DNA from: Bacteroidales bacterium
Lineage (GTDB): Bacteria > Bacteroidota > Bacteroidia > Bacteroidales > JAIPAH01
Reading direction: 5' to 3'
NCBI GenBank assembly: GCA_021738485.1
Contig: JAIPBX010000014.1
Location: 1 to 47,010 of the forward strand
Length of the DNA: 47,010 nucleotides
Position 1 is the first letter of the stretch. The number at the start of each line of letters is the position of its first letter. Positions 16,411 through 24,674 of this stretch are shown here, piece by piece. The notes under the pieces were generated by a model, which was not told the DNA's origin, ran no database searches, and saw only the letters and a program-made list of their open reading frames with translations. The position numbers were made by a program, and so were the translations under genes.

Positions 16411-16823
16411 TTACCGTTCGACAACAACCTTTTTTATACGTGTTTCTCCGCTAGCCATTTCGATTTTCATTACATAGACACCATTACCAAGGCTTTTGTT
16501 TAAGCGTATTATCGAATTTCCCCAAAATGGTTCGTCAGTGATCCCAGGTAATCCGCAATGGATTCGATTAACTCATAATCCGGCACATATTCAGGGTATT
16601 CGGAGACCATAATCGTTTCAAAATCAATAATTTTAACGTACATATCCACATGGCCCCAGATGCCTCCTCCTGTGTTTTCCAGTTCTTCAAGGAATATAAG
16701 CTCTTCAGTATTGAAATAATCCTCCAACATTCCGGCTAGTTCCTCTTCACTGTATTCGGGATTTTGCTCCAGCATCCGCGTGCTTGTAAATCCGTATTTC
16801 AATCCGTTTTTTTGGTTTATCAC
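16411..16823 (-). pseudogene. Remnant of a secreted peptidylarginine-deiminase-like protein with type IX sorting tail
   Basis: The GTG-started frame at 16823 encodes GLKYGFTSTRMLEQNPEYSE then GGGIWGHVDMYVKIIDFETI and VPDYELIESIADYLGSLTNH. This is an internal block of Porphyromonas-type peptidylarginine deiminase/agmatine deiminase proteins; the conserved GHVDM histidine is visible. It stops at 16509. In the next frame the strand continues SIIRLNKSLGNGVYVMKIEM, then ASGETRIKKVVVER and stop (16411), a typical C-terminal sorting domain of type IX secretion cargo. The N-terminal half of the enzyme, the catalytic C-terminal part and most of the sorting domain are missing, and the two relics are fused out of frame. 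I read this as a gene reduced by two large deletions. Confidence 0.65.
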
Positions 16824-16945
16824 TTTTCCGGAGCTAAAAATAATAAGAATGATTGGAAAGGGGAGGAGATAGGTGGTTTAAAATTTGACCGGGTAGAGGT
16901 TAATTTCCCGTAAGCACCTGGAACAACAGCTTTAAACTGAAATTG

Positions 16946-17227
16946 TCAATAGCCGAAAAAACTCTCCAGCTTTTCATAAAGCCGCGTCTGAAAACGGTCC
17001 AGCGGATTTCTATTGCGGGGAGACCAGCCGGCTTTTCTGAGCAGATAATTGCCCACAATGATTAAGGATTTCCATCTGAAAACAACTTTCAAAGCTTTGA
17101 ACAATAGGGCGGCAGAGCTTTCCGGCTCATATTCCTGTTGGGGCAATTGCTCTTTTTGCGGGGGCTTTTTTAGCGTATTACGTGTCACTTGCTTTTTCGT
17201 TTTGTATGTGTCTAAGGTGCTATGCAT
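16946..17227 (-). CDS. Small basic protein of unknown function
   Basis: 93 residues, ATG at 17227. The first ~35 residues are Lys/Gln/Pro-rich and probably disordered (KTKKQVTRNTLKKPPQKEQL). The rest is Arg/Leu/Phe-rich (LFKALKVVFRWKSLIIVGNY, then LDRFQTRLYEKLESFFGY), with a short hydrophobic stretch that is too polar to be a sure membrane helix. I recognise no family. It diverges from the operon starting at 17608, and the shared leader contains the CTTAAA repeats. It could be a short real gene or a remnant. Confidence 0.45.
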   Translation of the reverse strand: MHSTLDTYKTKKQVTRNTLKKPPQKEQLPQQEYEPESSAALLFKALKVVFRWKSLIIVGNYLLRKAGWSPRNRNPLDRFQTRLYEKLESFFGY

Positions 17228-17607
17228 GGTTCTGTGTTTTTTGACTTAAAAATCCTACGCTAATTTGACTTAAAACGACGTGTTGTTAATCAAAAGTATC
17301 TCTACAAAAATAAGGAGTCATAATCCCTTATATCAACAATTTTAAGCTTGTTTTCGTTTAGCTTAAGCTAAAAAAGTCGCTTAAAAAAAGGACTTAAAAT
17401 GGCTTAAAAATATGTTAAAGCTTAAAAAATTCACTTAATTTGTTGCTTAAAAAACTTAAATATATTAGCTTTAATCCCTGAAAATGGTGGAAAAAATGAC
17501 AGGAATTAGCCGGTAACAATTTTATAATTGATTACCAGACTGAAGTTTAGGCGGATGAGTTTTCTTGTCACTGAAGTTATAGAGAAACGTGGATAAAGAA
17601 GGAAAAA
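17228..17607. promoter_or_regulatory. AT-rich divergent leader with ~10 CTTAAA repeats
   Basis: No gene. The hexamer core CTTAAA, mostly preceded by GA or G, recurs at 17243 (GACTTAAA), 17267 (GACTTAAA), 17361 (GCTTAAGC, palindromic), 17379, 17391 (GACTTAAA), 17402, 17420, 17432 (CACTTAAT), 17445 and 17454. All are in the same orientation. Seven fall in the last 80 bases at spacings of 9-18, mostly 11-13. The array points towards the operon beginning at 17608. The even spacing suggests binding sites for a protein on one face of the helix. An unusual AT-rich remnant is the alternative. Confidence 0.55.
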
Positions 17608-18747
17608 ATGGCCAGAACCTTTTCATTTGCAGGATCACCGATTAGGAATGTGCTGGAGAGAGCGCATGATATGCTTCCGAGTATCGAGAAGGTGCTGGCG
17701 GTATATTACGATGACAAGAAGGACGGACTGAGAATATCCCTTGCCCATAGAGCCTCGGAAGGTGTTCATATTGAAGAGGTCAATACGGTGGATGTGATGG
17801 ATAAGCTTAAAAGTTTCAGAGAAAAGGCCACCCCCATCAGCTGGCTTCATCATGAAGATATTCCTTTTAAGATTGAAAAAAGAAGGGACCGAAAAATTGA
17901 AGTTTTTGAAGAGCTGGAGAATACGGTTTTACTGCTTCGCTTTGAGAATGAGACCGATCAAAAGAGCGATTTGTTGTTCTACTATTTTAACGGGGATACC
18001 AGTAATTTTGGTGTAAGCCTGGATAACCGGGCTTTAACGACTGAACTTAAGAGTATCATATCGCATATACTTTATCATGCTGTTAAGTCACAAATTCGTG
18101 AGCACAAAGAAAACCAGGAGAAATTAAAATTGCTTAACCAAAATACTCGTTATGCGCTACATGAAAACAAAGAGCTTAAGGAGGAGTTGGAAAACACTCA
18201 TCATCGGTACAGGCAGAGTCTTGCTGATTTATGTCTTCAATATGTAAAGGAAATTTCAGCAGAGTATAACACAAGCTTTAAGTTGTCGCCGGCAGCTCTC
18301 GATAAGTTAATCAATTACAAAGGCGATATCAACAATGTAAGGCTTATTCTTGAACAGGCTGCATTTTTTGCCTCCACCGTTCATATAGATGAAGCGCCCG
18401 AAGGAATCACCATTGAAGATTCTTATATAAATACCGAAAACCTTGGTGTTACAGAAACAGTTAGTAAAAGCGATACGGACGTAAGCATAAGGGAACAACG
18501 TTATACAAAAACAAAAACAATTCTCGATGATATGGAGCAGGCCGCGCAGCGCCTAAAGGATCAAAATCAAAAATTAACCAGCAATAATTTGGCCCGTTCT
18601 TTACCTCATCCGAAATCGGCAGCGGCTATTTCGGATCAGCTTAACAAGCACCGCGACCGCATTATTAAACTTTTTGATGAGCATCCCGAAGATTGGGCTT
18701 TAATACGTAAGAGTTTTCGGCCTATACAAAATATTATGAATTCATGA
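17608..18747 (+). CDS. Coiled-coil protein of unknown function with a sigma-54-activator-like segment
   Basis: 379 residues, soluble, no signal peptide. Residues 1-160 look like an alpha/beta sensor-type domain (IEKVLAVYYDD, GLRISLAHRAS, ISWLHHEDIPF). A coiled coil spans about 160-205. The segment at 224-256 (FKLSPAALDKLINYKGDINN then VRLILEQAAFF) resembles the lid region after the AAA+ module of sigma-54 activators (LSPEALEKL, PGNVREL, LENVIERA). There is no Walker A or B motif, so it cannot be a working AAA+ activator. The C-terminus (residues 335-379) is helical. Its stop codon overlaps the start of the next gene (ATGA), which suggests translational coupling with the membrane protein and XerD. 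I do not recognise a named family; a regulatory role is inference. Confidence 0.7.
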   Translation: MARTFSFAGSPIRNVLERAHDMLPSIEKVLAVYYDDKKDGLRISLAHRASEGVHIEEVNTVDVMDKLKSFREKATPISWLHHEDIPFKIEKRRDRKIEVFEELENTVLLLRFENETDQKSDLLFYYFNGDTSNFGVSLDNRALTTELKSIISHILYHAVKSQIREHKENQEKLKLLNQNTRYALHENKELKEELENTHHRYRQSLADLCLQYVKEISAEYNTSFKLSPAALDKLINYKGDINNVRLILEQAAFFASTVHIDEAPEGITIEDSYINTENLGVTETVSKSDTDVSIREQRYTKTKTILDDMEQAAQRLKDQNQKLTSNNLARSLPHPKSAAAISDQLNKHRDRIIKLFDEHPEDWALIRKSFRPIQNIMNS

Positions 18748-19565
18748 AGCACAAAACAAGACCATCCAAAGGACTTATATTTATTAATTCACTGATATAC
18801 ATCGTGCTGGCTTATGTTGGAGTTTATTTCCTGGTTCATCTTCTCCAGGGGCTTTTTGCCTCTTTCTACGACATACCGGCTGTGATTTTCCGCGATGGGT
18901 TGCAATTTCGGGCAGACAGCCAGGATTGGTGGTTCGACAGTGTTATTGTGACCTTCACTTCAAAACTTGTTATATTGTTTATACTTAGTGTTATATTGTT
19001 TGGAATATACACCAAATCAACTTTGTATAAAAGTTATTTGAAGCTTTTGTTTATATGGGGTAGTTTTGTAGCTTTTACCTGGATGACAGGTGAAATCCTT
19101 TTCGGCAGTTTAATGGGAACCGGGTTTGACCATGCATTATCATGGATGTATATTCAGGATACAGGAAAACTGGTGATTATAGTTATATCCTTGATTCTGT
19201 ATGTATTTGCAGCAATGGTTTTCAGTAAAGCCTTCATTCTTAGCGGAAATATTTATTTTGATAATTACGATGAAGAAAGGCTTCAGGACATATACCTATA
19301 TCATATTCTTTTCCCCTATTTAGCTGCCTTGGTTGTTATAACCCTTCTTAAACTTCCCGATTTTCCGATGTTAGAATTATTGAGCATGTATTCGGGATTA
19401 GTTATCCTGGGGATTTTGCTCTTCAATATAGGGAAACATGCGCGCCTTTTTAACCAGGATGAGAAGCCTAAGCCCATTGTGTTGGATCATAAAGCTTTAC
19501 TCACCGCGTTGTTTTTTCTGGCGGCATACGTGGTATTACTGGAACATGGAATTCATTTATCATGA
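18744..19565 (+). CDS. Multi-pass membrane protein of unknown function
   Basis: 273 residues with about seven hydrophobic segments (for example LIFINSLIYIVLAYVGVYFL, VILFILSVILFGIY, VIIVISLILYVFAAMVF, LAALVVITLL, GLVILGILLF and a C-terminal ALLFFLAAYVVLL). An acidic loop (IYFDNYDEERLQDIY) lies between helices. No transporter or enzyme motif is visible. The start overlaps the preceding stop and the stop overlaps the xerD start (both ATGA), so the three genes form one tightly coupled operon. Its role is unknown. The coupling to XerD may be only historical. Confidence 0.75.
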   Translation: MKHKTRPSKGLIFINSLIYIVLAYVGVYFLVHLLQGLFASFYDIPAVIFRDGLQFRADSQDWWFDSVIVTFTSKLVILFILSVILFGIYTKSTLYKSYLKLLFIWGSFVAFTWMTGEILFGSLMGTGFDHALSWMYIQDTGKLVIIVISLILYVFAAMVFSKAFILSGNIYFDNYDEERLQDIYLYHILFPYLAALVVITLLKLPDFPMLELLSMYSGLVILGILLFNIGKHARLFNQDEKPKPIVLDHKALLTALFFLAAYVVLLEHGIHLS

Positions 19566-20476
19566 GTTGGTCAGGGTTTTTGAAATCATACAAGAGTTAT
19601 CTGCAACTCGAAAAGGGATTAAGCCAGAACAGTATTCAGGCCTATATCCGGGATATTAACAAATTTGTTAAGTTTTTGGATTACAACGGCCTACAGATTA
19701 AGCCCCAGGCTATCGATCCGGAACATATTGAGAGATTCCTGCATTGGACTACCGACCTTGGCATTGCTGAAGCTTCACAGGCCCGGTTTCTATCCGGAAT
19801 AAAATCCTTTTATAATTACCTGGTGCTTGAGGATTTAAGTGAAGATAACCCGGTGGATTTGATTGATTCGCCCGTACTTCAGCGAAAATTGCCTGATGTG
19901 TTGAGCATTGAGGAGTTAAATTATATCATTGAAAGTATCGATTTAAGTATGCCACAAGGCACACGTAACCGGGCTATCATTGAGACTCTTTATGGGTGTG
20001 GTTTGCGCGTTTCAGAACTTATTAATCTAAAAATTTCCAATCTATACCTGGACGATGGCTATATCCTTATAGAGGGAAAGGGCCAGAAGGAGCGTTTGGT
20101 CCCTATCGGTTCACAATCGGAAAAATATTTGCGGATTTACATGAGTGAGTATCGGGCTCATCAAAAGGTTCAGCGCGATGCAGAGGATGTATTATTCTTA
20201 AATCGTCGCGGCAGGAAACTAAGCCGAGTAATGGTTTTCTATATTATTAAAGAAAGCACGAAGGCAGCGGGTATTCAAAAAAGCGTAAGTCCTCATACAT
20301 TGCGACACTCCTTTGCCACCCATTTGGTGGAAAACGGAGCGGATCTGCGGGCTGTACAAGATATGCTGGGGCATGAATCAATTACTACAACGGAAATATA
20401 TACCCATCTCGACCGGAAATATCTCAGAAACACCATCTTACAAAAACATCCCCGTGAAAAAATTAAGAATTATTAA
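19562..20476 (+). CDS. xerD: Tyrosine recombinase XerD
   Basis: 304 residues, normal for XerC/XerD. The N-terminal SAM-like core-binding domain (about 1-95) is followed by the catalytic domain with all active-site residues in place: R149 (GLRVSEL), K173 (GKGQKERLVP), H245 and R248 (SPHTLRHSF), H271 (MLGHESITTTEIY) and nucleophile Y280. It resolves chromosome dimers at dif with a XerC partner and FtsK. Sequence such as LGHESITTTEIYTHLD favours the chromosomal XerD over a phage or transposon integrase, although the adjacent relics make a mobile origin worth considering. It is translationally coupled to the upstream membrane protein. Its 3' end overlaps a convergent gene by 14 bases. Confidence 0.92.
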   Translation: MSWSGFLKSYKSYLQLEKGLSQNSIQAYIRDINKFVKFLDYNGLQIKPQAIDPEHIERFLHWTTDLGIAEASQARFLSGIKSFYNYLVLEDLSEDNPVDLIDSPVLQRKLPDVLSIEELNYIIESIDLSMPQGTRNRAIIETLYGCGLRVSELINLKISNLYLDDGYILIEGKGQKERLVPIGSQSEKYLRIYMSEYRAHQKVQRDAEDVLFLNRRGRKLSRVMVFYIIKESTKAAGIQKSVSPHTLRHSFATHLVENGADLRAVQDMLGHESITTTEIYTHLDRKYLRNTILQKHPREKIKNY

Positions 20477-20927
20477 TTAGAAAAAAATTCTCTTCTCCAT
20501 ACATACTGCCCCAGTTTACCGAGATCAGCTTTTCGTTTTCAAAATAAAAATCGATATTGGCATCCTCGAAAGTCATGCGCTTGCCTTCCCATATCAACAT
20601 TTCGGTTTCCAGTTCCTGAAATCCTTTATCTTTCATGAGTTGGTGAATCTGGACTTCATTAAGTTTAAAAACCTCCTGTCCGAAGAGTAGGGCTTCAGGA
20701 TCACGTGTTTCCAGGATAGTTAAAACCTTATTATCACTACCTTCAAAAAAGGCTACCAAATGGGCATTATCATACATGTATGCCATCGATGTATCATCCT
20801 GCAAGCCTTCAATTTCTTCAATGTGGTTGGGATGGCCAAGCAAATTTACAGCATGGTCTATAGAGACACCGAAAAACAAGGAGTCGTAGCCTTGTTTGAT
20901 TTTAATTTCTTTGGTAATAGTTTTCAT
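20463..20927 (-). CDS. Conserved-looking cytoplasmic protein of unknown function
   Basis: 154 residues, acidic, with no signal peptide or membrane segment. The pattern GYDSLFFGVSIDHAVNLLG, HPNHIEEIEG, TSMAYMYDNAHLVAFFE and DNKVLTILETRDPEALLFG suggests an alpha/beta fold of repeated strands with a DPEALLFGQEVF helix. I do not recognise the family. It lies two bases from the SDR gene on the same strand and probably shares its transcript. Confidence 0.7.
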   Translation of the reverse strand: MKTITKEIKIKQGYDSLFFGVSIDHAVNLLGHPNHIEEIEGLQDDTSMAYMYDNAHLVAFFEGSDNKVLTILETRDPEALLFGQEVFKLNEVQIHQLMKDKGFQELETEMLIWEGKRMTFEDANIDFYFENEKLISVNWGSMYGEENFFLINNS

Positions 20928-20929
20928 GG

Positions 20930-21745
20930 TCAGTTGTTATTCAAAGGTGAATCCGGTTCTTTTGCCATATGATTATAGGTTAGTTTGTCGAGTAATTTTG
21001 GAAACAATTTCCCCAACAAAACAGTAAGTTTGCCTTCTTTAAAGGTAAGTATCAAACTTCGCTTTCTTTTATCTACCGCTTCAGCGATACGCCGGGCTAC
21101 TTCTTCCGAGGACATCATTTCACCTTCGTTTCGGGGTGTTCCTCCTTGTTGTGTACCATTACCTGTAAGAGCGGTTTTTCTGATATTTGACTCGGTAAAA
21201 CCGGGAGCAGCGACAAGCACGTGCAAACCGTCTTTCAGATGTTCAATACGCAGAGTGTCCATAAAGCCCCTGATAGCAAACTTAGAGCTGGCATACCCGG
21301 AGCGCGCCGGTAAGCCCACATGACCCACAATTGAGATAACCCCGACAATACTCCCTCGTTGTTTTAATACATGAGGTAAAGCGTATTTTGTGCATTGCAC
21401 TGTTCCCCAATAATTTATATCCATTAAACGGCGAATAACCTCCAGGTCCGTATCCTTAAACATAGCACGCATTGAAATTCCGGCATTGTTGACAAGAATA
21501 TCGATTCGGTTGAATTTCTCTATCGCCTTATCTATTAAATTCTTACAGTCCACTTCTCTACTCACGTCAGATTTTACGGGAAGGACATTGCCTCCTTGTT
21601 TTTCCAGTTCAGTGGCAAGCGAATTTAATTTTTCCTCGTTACGCGCTGCCATCACAACTCCGTAACCCCTGGATGCATATAATTCACTAAGAGCTTTTCC
21701 TATACCTGAAGAGGCGCCTGTTACAACTACTACTTTGTTATCCAT
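20930..21745 (-). CDS. Short-chain dehydrogenase/reductase
   Basis: 271 residues, classical SDR. The NAD(P)-binding motif is TGASSGIG (9-16), with NNAG at 86-89, the catalytic Ser near 149 and the YxxxK pair Y151/K155. R35 after beta-2 (AARNEEKL) favours NADP(H). The C-terminus is extended and hydrophobic/basic (LTVLLGKLFPKLLDKLTYNH), perhaps touching the membrane. It diverges from the sphingolipid-type Spt gene across a 400-base spacer. A 3-ketosphinganine-reductase-like role is therefore an attractive guess, but the sequence alone does not establish the substrate. Confidence 0.85.
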   Translation of the reverse strand: MDNKVVVVTGASSGIGKALSELYASRGYGVVMAARNEEKLNSLATELEKQGGNVLPVKSDVSREVDCKNLIDKAIEKFNRIDILVNNAGISMRAMFKDTDLEVIRRLMDINYWGTVQCTKYALPHVLKQRGSIVGVISIVGHVGLPARSGYASSKFAIRGFMDTLRIEHLKDGLHVLVAAPGFTESNIRKTALTGNGTQQGGTPRNEGEMMSSEEVARRIAEAVDKRKRSLILTFKEGKLTVLLGKLFPKLLDKLTYNHMAKEPDSPLNNN

Positions 21746-22083
21746 TTGGTGTGTTATTCAAAAATTTAATTGTTAGACAATGAAATTAAGATAATTTAAG
21801 CTGGAATGCAAAGGAAATGAAAAAAATATGAAAAACATTGTTAAATTTAAGAACCCAGGCTAAAAAGCCTTTTAACTTCAAATCCTCCGGCCTAAAGTCC
21901 GGAAGAGCCCCTGGTGGCAAAAAAAATTTTTCGGGGTAATCTCGGCACCAGGATTTTCCCAATCCTTTTTTCAAAAGGTTCTTTTTTAGGTATCAAGGAT
22001 GAAGAGATTAAAAATCAACATCGTGGAGACTCTTTATTAGGCCAGGTTCATTTATGATTAAAAAACACTATCTCCCTGCTACG
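21746..22083. repeat. Intergenic region with several small palindromes
   Basis: No gene. AGGCT-AAAA-AGCCT (21857-21870) and CCGGCCTAAAGTCCGG (21887-21902) are compact hairpins. CCTGGTG (21910-21916) pairs with CACCAGG (21946-21952) across an A/T-rich loop. Together they look like a cluster of REP-type or decayed palindromic elements. A folded leader RNA is possible but would lie well upstream of the promoter at 22084-22113. Confidence 0.4.
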
Positions 22084-22113
22084 TTGTAAAATTGGTAAAT
22101 ATTCTTAAATTTG
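22084..22113 (+). promoter_or_regulatory. Promoter TTG-N19-TAAATTTG
   Basis: TTG at 22084-22086, a 19-base spacer and TAAATTTG at 22106-22113 match the Bacteroidota primary-sigma consensus very well. It is 40 bases before the Spt-like gene. Confidence 0.65.
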
Positions 22114-22153
22114 TTGCAGAGAAATTGAAGTAAAACCCAGAAATTATTGAGCT

Positions 22154-23404
22154 GTGGATATATTTGAAAAAATAGAAAAGAATCCGGGACCTTTGGGGAA
22201 ATATTCCGATAAAGCCCACGGATATTTCATGTTCCCGAAACTGGAAGGCCAAATGTCGAGTCGGATGAAATTTCAGGGACGGGAAGTGCTTGTTTGGAGC
22301 ATAAACAATTACCTTGGCCTTGGAAATTTGCAGGACGTGAGAGATGAAGACACGGAAGCTACTAAGGAATGGGGTCTTGCAATGCCCATGGGCGCCCGCA
22401 TGATGACCGGTGAGACAAATTATCACAATGAGTTGGAGAAAACTCTGGCTGATTTTGTCGGTAAAGAATCGGCTTACGTGTTGAATTATGGCTATCAGGG
22501 CGTGATGTCCATTATTGATTCATTGGTAGACCGTAAAGATGTAATTGTATATGATTCGGAAGCTCATGCCTGCATCATTGACGGAGCACGCCTGCATATG
22601 GGCAAACGGTTTGTATATGCCCACAATGATATGGAGAAGCTGGAAAAGCAACTGCAACATGCCACCAAATATGCTGAAAAAACCGGCGGTGGCGTGATAC
22701 TAGTGACCGAAGGAGTGTATGGTATGTCGGGCGACCTTGCCAATTTGAAAGCTATGGTCGACCTGAAAAAGAAATATAATTTCCGCCTGGTAGTGGATGA
22801 TGCTCATGGCTTTGGTACCATGGGTGAGCGCGGTGCTGGCACCGGCGAACACTTTGGCGTACAGGATGAGGTGGATGTGTATATATCTACTTTTGCCAAG
22901 TCGATGTCGGGCATTGGGGGCTTTGTTGCCAGCAAAAAACATGTTATTCGCTACCTGATGTACAACATGCGCTCACAGGTTTTTGCCAAATCGCTGCCAA
23001 TACCCATGGTTAAAGGCGTCATGAAGCGTATGGAATATATACTTAATGGCAATAAACAAAAAGATAAACTCTGGACGATTGTAAATGCCCTCCAGAAAGG
23101 CCTGAAAGAAGCAGGCTTTAACCTGGGTAACACCCAATCGCCGGTAACACCCGTCTTTTTGTCAGGAACTGTTGCCGAAGCTACCAACCTTTCGTATGAC
23201 CTGCGTGAGACCTATGGTATCTTTACCTCTTTGGTGGCTTATCCTGTAGTACCCCGTGGCGTTATTCTTATAAGGCTGATACCCACAGCTATGCACACGC
23301 TTGAAGATGTGGATTATACGATAAAGGCCTTCAAAGCAATTAAAGAAAAATTGGATGAAGGCGCTTATGCATCCGAAGAAATGAAGGATGCGCATATAGA
23401 TTAA
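22154..23404 (+). CDS. spt: Serine-palmitoyltransferase-like alpha-oxoamine synthase
   Basis: 416 residues, fold-type-I PLP enzyme of the alpha-oxoamine synthase family, which joins an amino acid and an acyl-CoA. Key residues: H138 (SEAHACIIDG) stacking on PLP, D215/D216 (VVDDAHGFG), the Schiff-base lysine K249 (STFAKSMSGIGGF) and a Gly-rich tail. The N-terminus (PGPLGKYSDKAHGYFMFPKL) and overall layout match the Bacteroidota serine palmitoyltransferase that starts sphingolipid synthesis; glycine C-acetyltransferase is the alternative. Start is GTG at 22154 because a stop codon lies just upstream in frame (22148). It has its own promoter and a terminator, so it is a single-gene unit. Confidence 0.85.
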   Translation: MDIFEKIEKNPGPLGKYSDKAHGYFMFPKLEGQMSSRMKFQGREVLVWSINNYLGLGNLQDVRDEDTEATKEWGLAMPMGARMMTGETNYHNELEKTLADFVGKESAYVLNYGYQGVMSIIDSLVDRKDVIVYDSEAHACIIDGARLHMGKRFVYAHNDMEKLEKQLQHATKYAEKTGGGVILVTEGVYGMSGDLANLKAMVDLKKKYNFRLVVDDAHGFGTMGERGAGTGEHFGVQDEVDVYISTFAKSMSGIGGFVASKKHVIRYLMYNMRSQVFAKSLPIPMVKGVMKRMEYILNGNKQKDKLWTIVNALQKGLKEAGFNLGNTQSPVTPVFLSGTVAEATNLSYDLRETYGIFTSLVAYPVVPRGVILIRLIPTAMHTLEDVDYTIKAFKAIKEKLDEGAYASEEMKDAHID

Positions 23405-23449
23405 TCAATGTCAAATTAAATTAACAGTAACTTCTAAATCGCTTGCAAG

Positions 23450-23478
23450 GAGGTCGTCTGAAAGGACGGCCTCTTTTT
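23450..23478 (+). terminator. Rho-independent terminator after spt
   Basis: Stem GAGGTCGTC / GACGGCCTC (one G-U pair, 6-base loop) followed by TTTTT. Confidence 0.85.
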
Positions 23479-23504
23479 ATATAAAATAATTCATGGCACA
23501 AACG

Positions 23505-23536
23505 TTGAATAGTTGTGAGAGATGAACTTAATTTTG
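23505..23536 (+). promoter_or_regulatory. Promoter TTG-N21-TAATTTTG
   Basis: TTG at 23505-23507 and TAATTTTG at 23529-23536 precede the transglutaminase-like gene. The -7 box ends only eight bases before the ATG, so the leader would be extremely short. Confidence 0.4.
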
Positions 23537-23543
23537 AAAGAGT

Positions 23544-24653
23544 ATGAAGAAGGGACTGTTTTGCATCAGCGTAATTTTCTTTTTGGTTTTGAATACCCAG
23601 ATATTGGGCCAACCTGGCGGGATAGATAAAAAAGAAATCCGGCAGAGAGTGGAATCAATGCCCGAAGAGGTGAAGGAAGAGGTTAGCTCTTTGGCAGAGT
23701 ATCTCACACAAGGCATGGAGAGCGATAAAGAGAAAGCCTGGGCATTTTATTATTATACGGCTAATGCCATTGACTATAATTTTGAAAAGAGTAACCGCAT
23801 TACCTTAAATGCTTCCAGAGAAGATATTCTGAAGGATGCACTGGAAGAAGGAGTGGGAGTGTGTCAACACTATTCGGAATTGTTTCACGCCTTGAGTAAG
23901 GAAGCGGGTATAAAGTCGTATGTTATTGCCGGCTATACACGCCAAAACGGGAAAGTGATTTCCACTTCCCATTCATGGAACGCTCTTATGATTGACGGGC
24001 AATGGAGACTTTTCGATCCCACATGGGGAGGTGGGTATCGCCAGGGCAATGAATATCATCATCGGTTTTCGGAGAGATATTTCATGGTGAAGCCTTCGGA
24101 AATGTTTAAAAGCCATATGCCTTATGATCCGCTGTACCAGTTTTCCAATAAGGTTATCACGCACAAGGACTTTGCCCGGGCAGATTTTGAACCCCATTTG
24201 GCTTTATTCGATGATTATAAAAAAGCTTTGAAAAGACACTCTGACTTACCCGAGCAGGTGCAGCTTAAGGAAGCCATGCATAGGATCAAAAAGGTTGGAA
24301 AAAACCAAAAAACGGTAGAGAAATATTATAATTTCCTCAGGCAAAACTACCGGGTCCATCTGGCTAATGAACAGGTGGCATTGCATAACAAAGGCGTTAA
24401 TTTACTTAATGAGGCTGTAAATCAATTTAACAGCTTTGTCAGGATACTGAATAAAAACCGCGGTAGCTATCCCGGAGGGGCTGAAAAGGCAATAAAGAAA
24501 CTCGAGCGTGTGGAAAACAAAATCAAAAAAGCGAAATCTATCATCAATAGCGTAAATCCGCCGGTTGAGCTTGAAAATTCGGTACGAAAAAACAGGAAAG
24601 TGGCCAATCAGCTTTTAAAGCGTATCGATAAGGAAAAAAAGAAGTTAGGTTAG
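23544..24653 (+). CDS. Exported transglutaminase-like protein
   Basis: 369 residues. Signal peptide at 1-22 (MKKGLFCISVIFFLVLNTQI ending LGQ). The transglutaminase-core domain (about 60-165) has a full Cys-His-Asp triad: C107 (GVGVCQHYSELFHAL), H143 (TSHSWNAL) and D158 (RLFDPTWGGG). Such periplasmic domains act as peptidases or amidases more often than cross-linkers. The C-terminal half (about 225-369) is strongly helical and Lys/Glu/Asn rich, with heptad-like spacing, and may be a coiled coil. It is a single gene with its own promoter. The substrate is unknown. Confidence 0.85.
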   Translation: MKKGLFCISVIFFLVLNTQILGQPGGIDKKEIRQRVESMPEEVKEEVSSLAEYLTQGMESDKEKAWAFYYYTANAIDYNFEKSNRITLNASREDILKDALEEGVGVCQHYSELFHALSKEAGIKSYVIAGYTRQNGKVISTSHSWNALMIDGQWRLFDPTWGGGYRQGNEYHHRFSERYFMVKPSEMFKSHMPYDPLYQFSNKVITHKDFARADFEPHLALFDDYKKALKRHSDLPEQVQLKEAMHRIKKVGKNQKTVEKYYNFLRQNYRVHLANEQVALHNKGVNLLNEAVNQFNSFVRILNKNRGSYPGGAEKAIKKLERVENKIKKAKSIINSVNPPVELENSVRKNRKVANQLLKRIDKEKKKLG

Positions 24654-24674
24654 AGACTTAAATTCAACACTAAA

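Noticed and set aside
19562-20476. Integrase of a mobile element
   Set aside because: The sequence is typical of housekeeping XerD, is coupled to two non-mobile genes, and no attachment sites or element genes surround it.
21786-21974. 62-codon minus-strand frame upstream of spt
   Set aside because: It spans the cluster of hairpins and shows no protein-like pattern.
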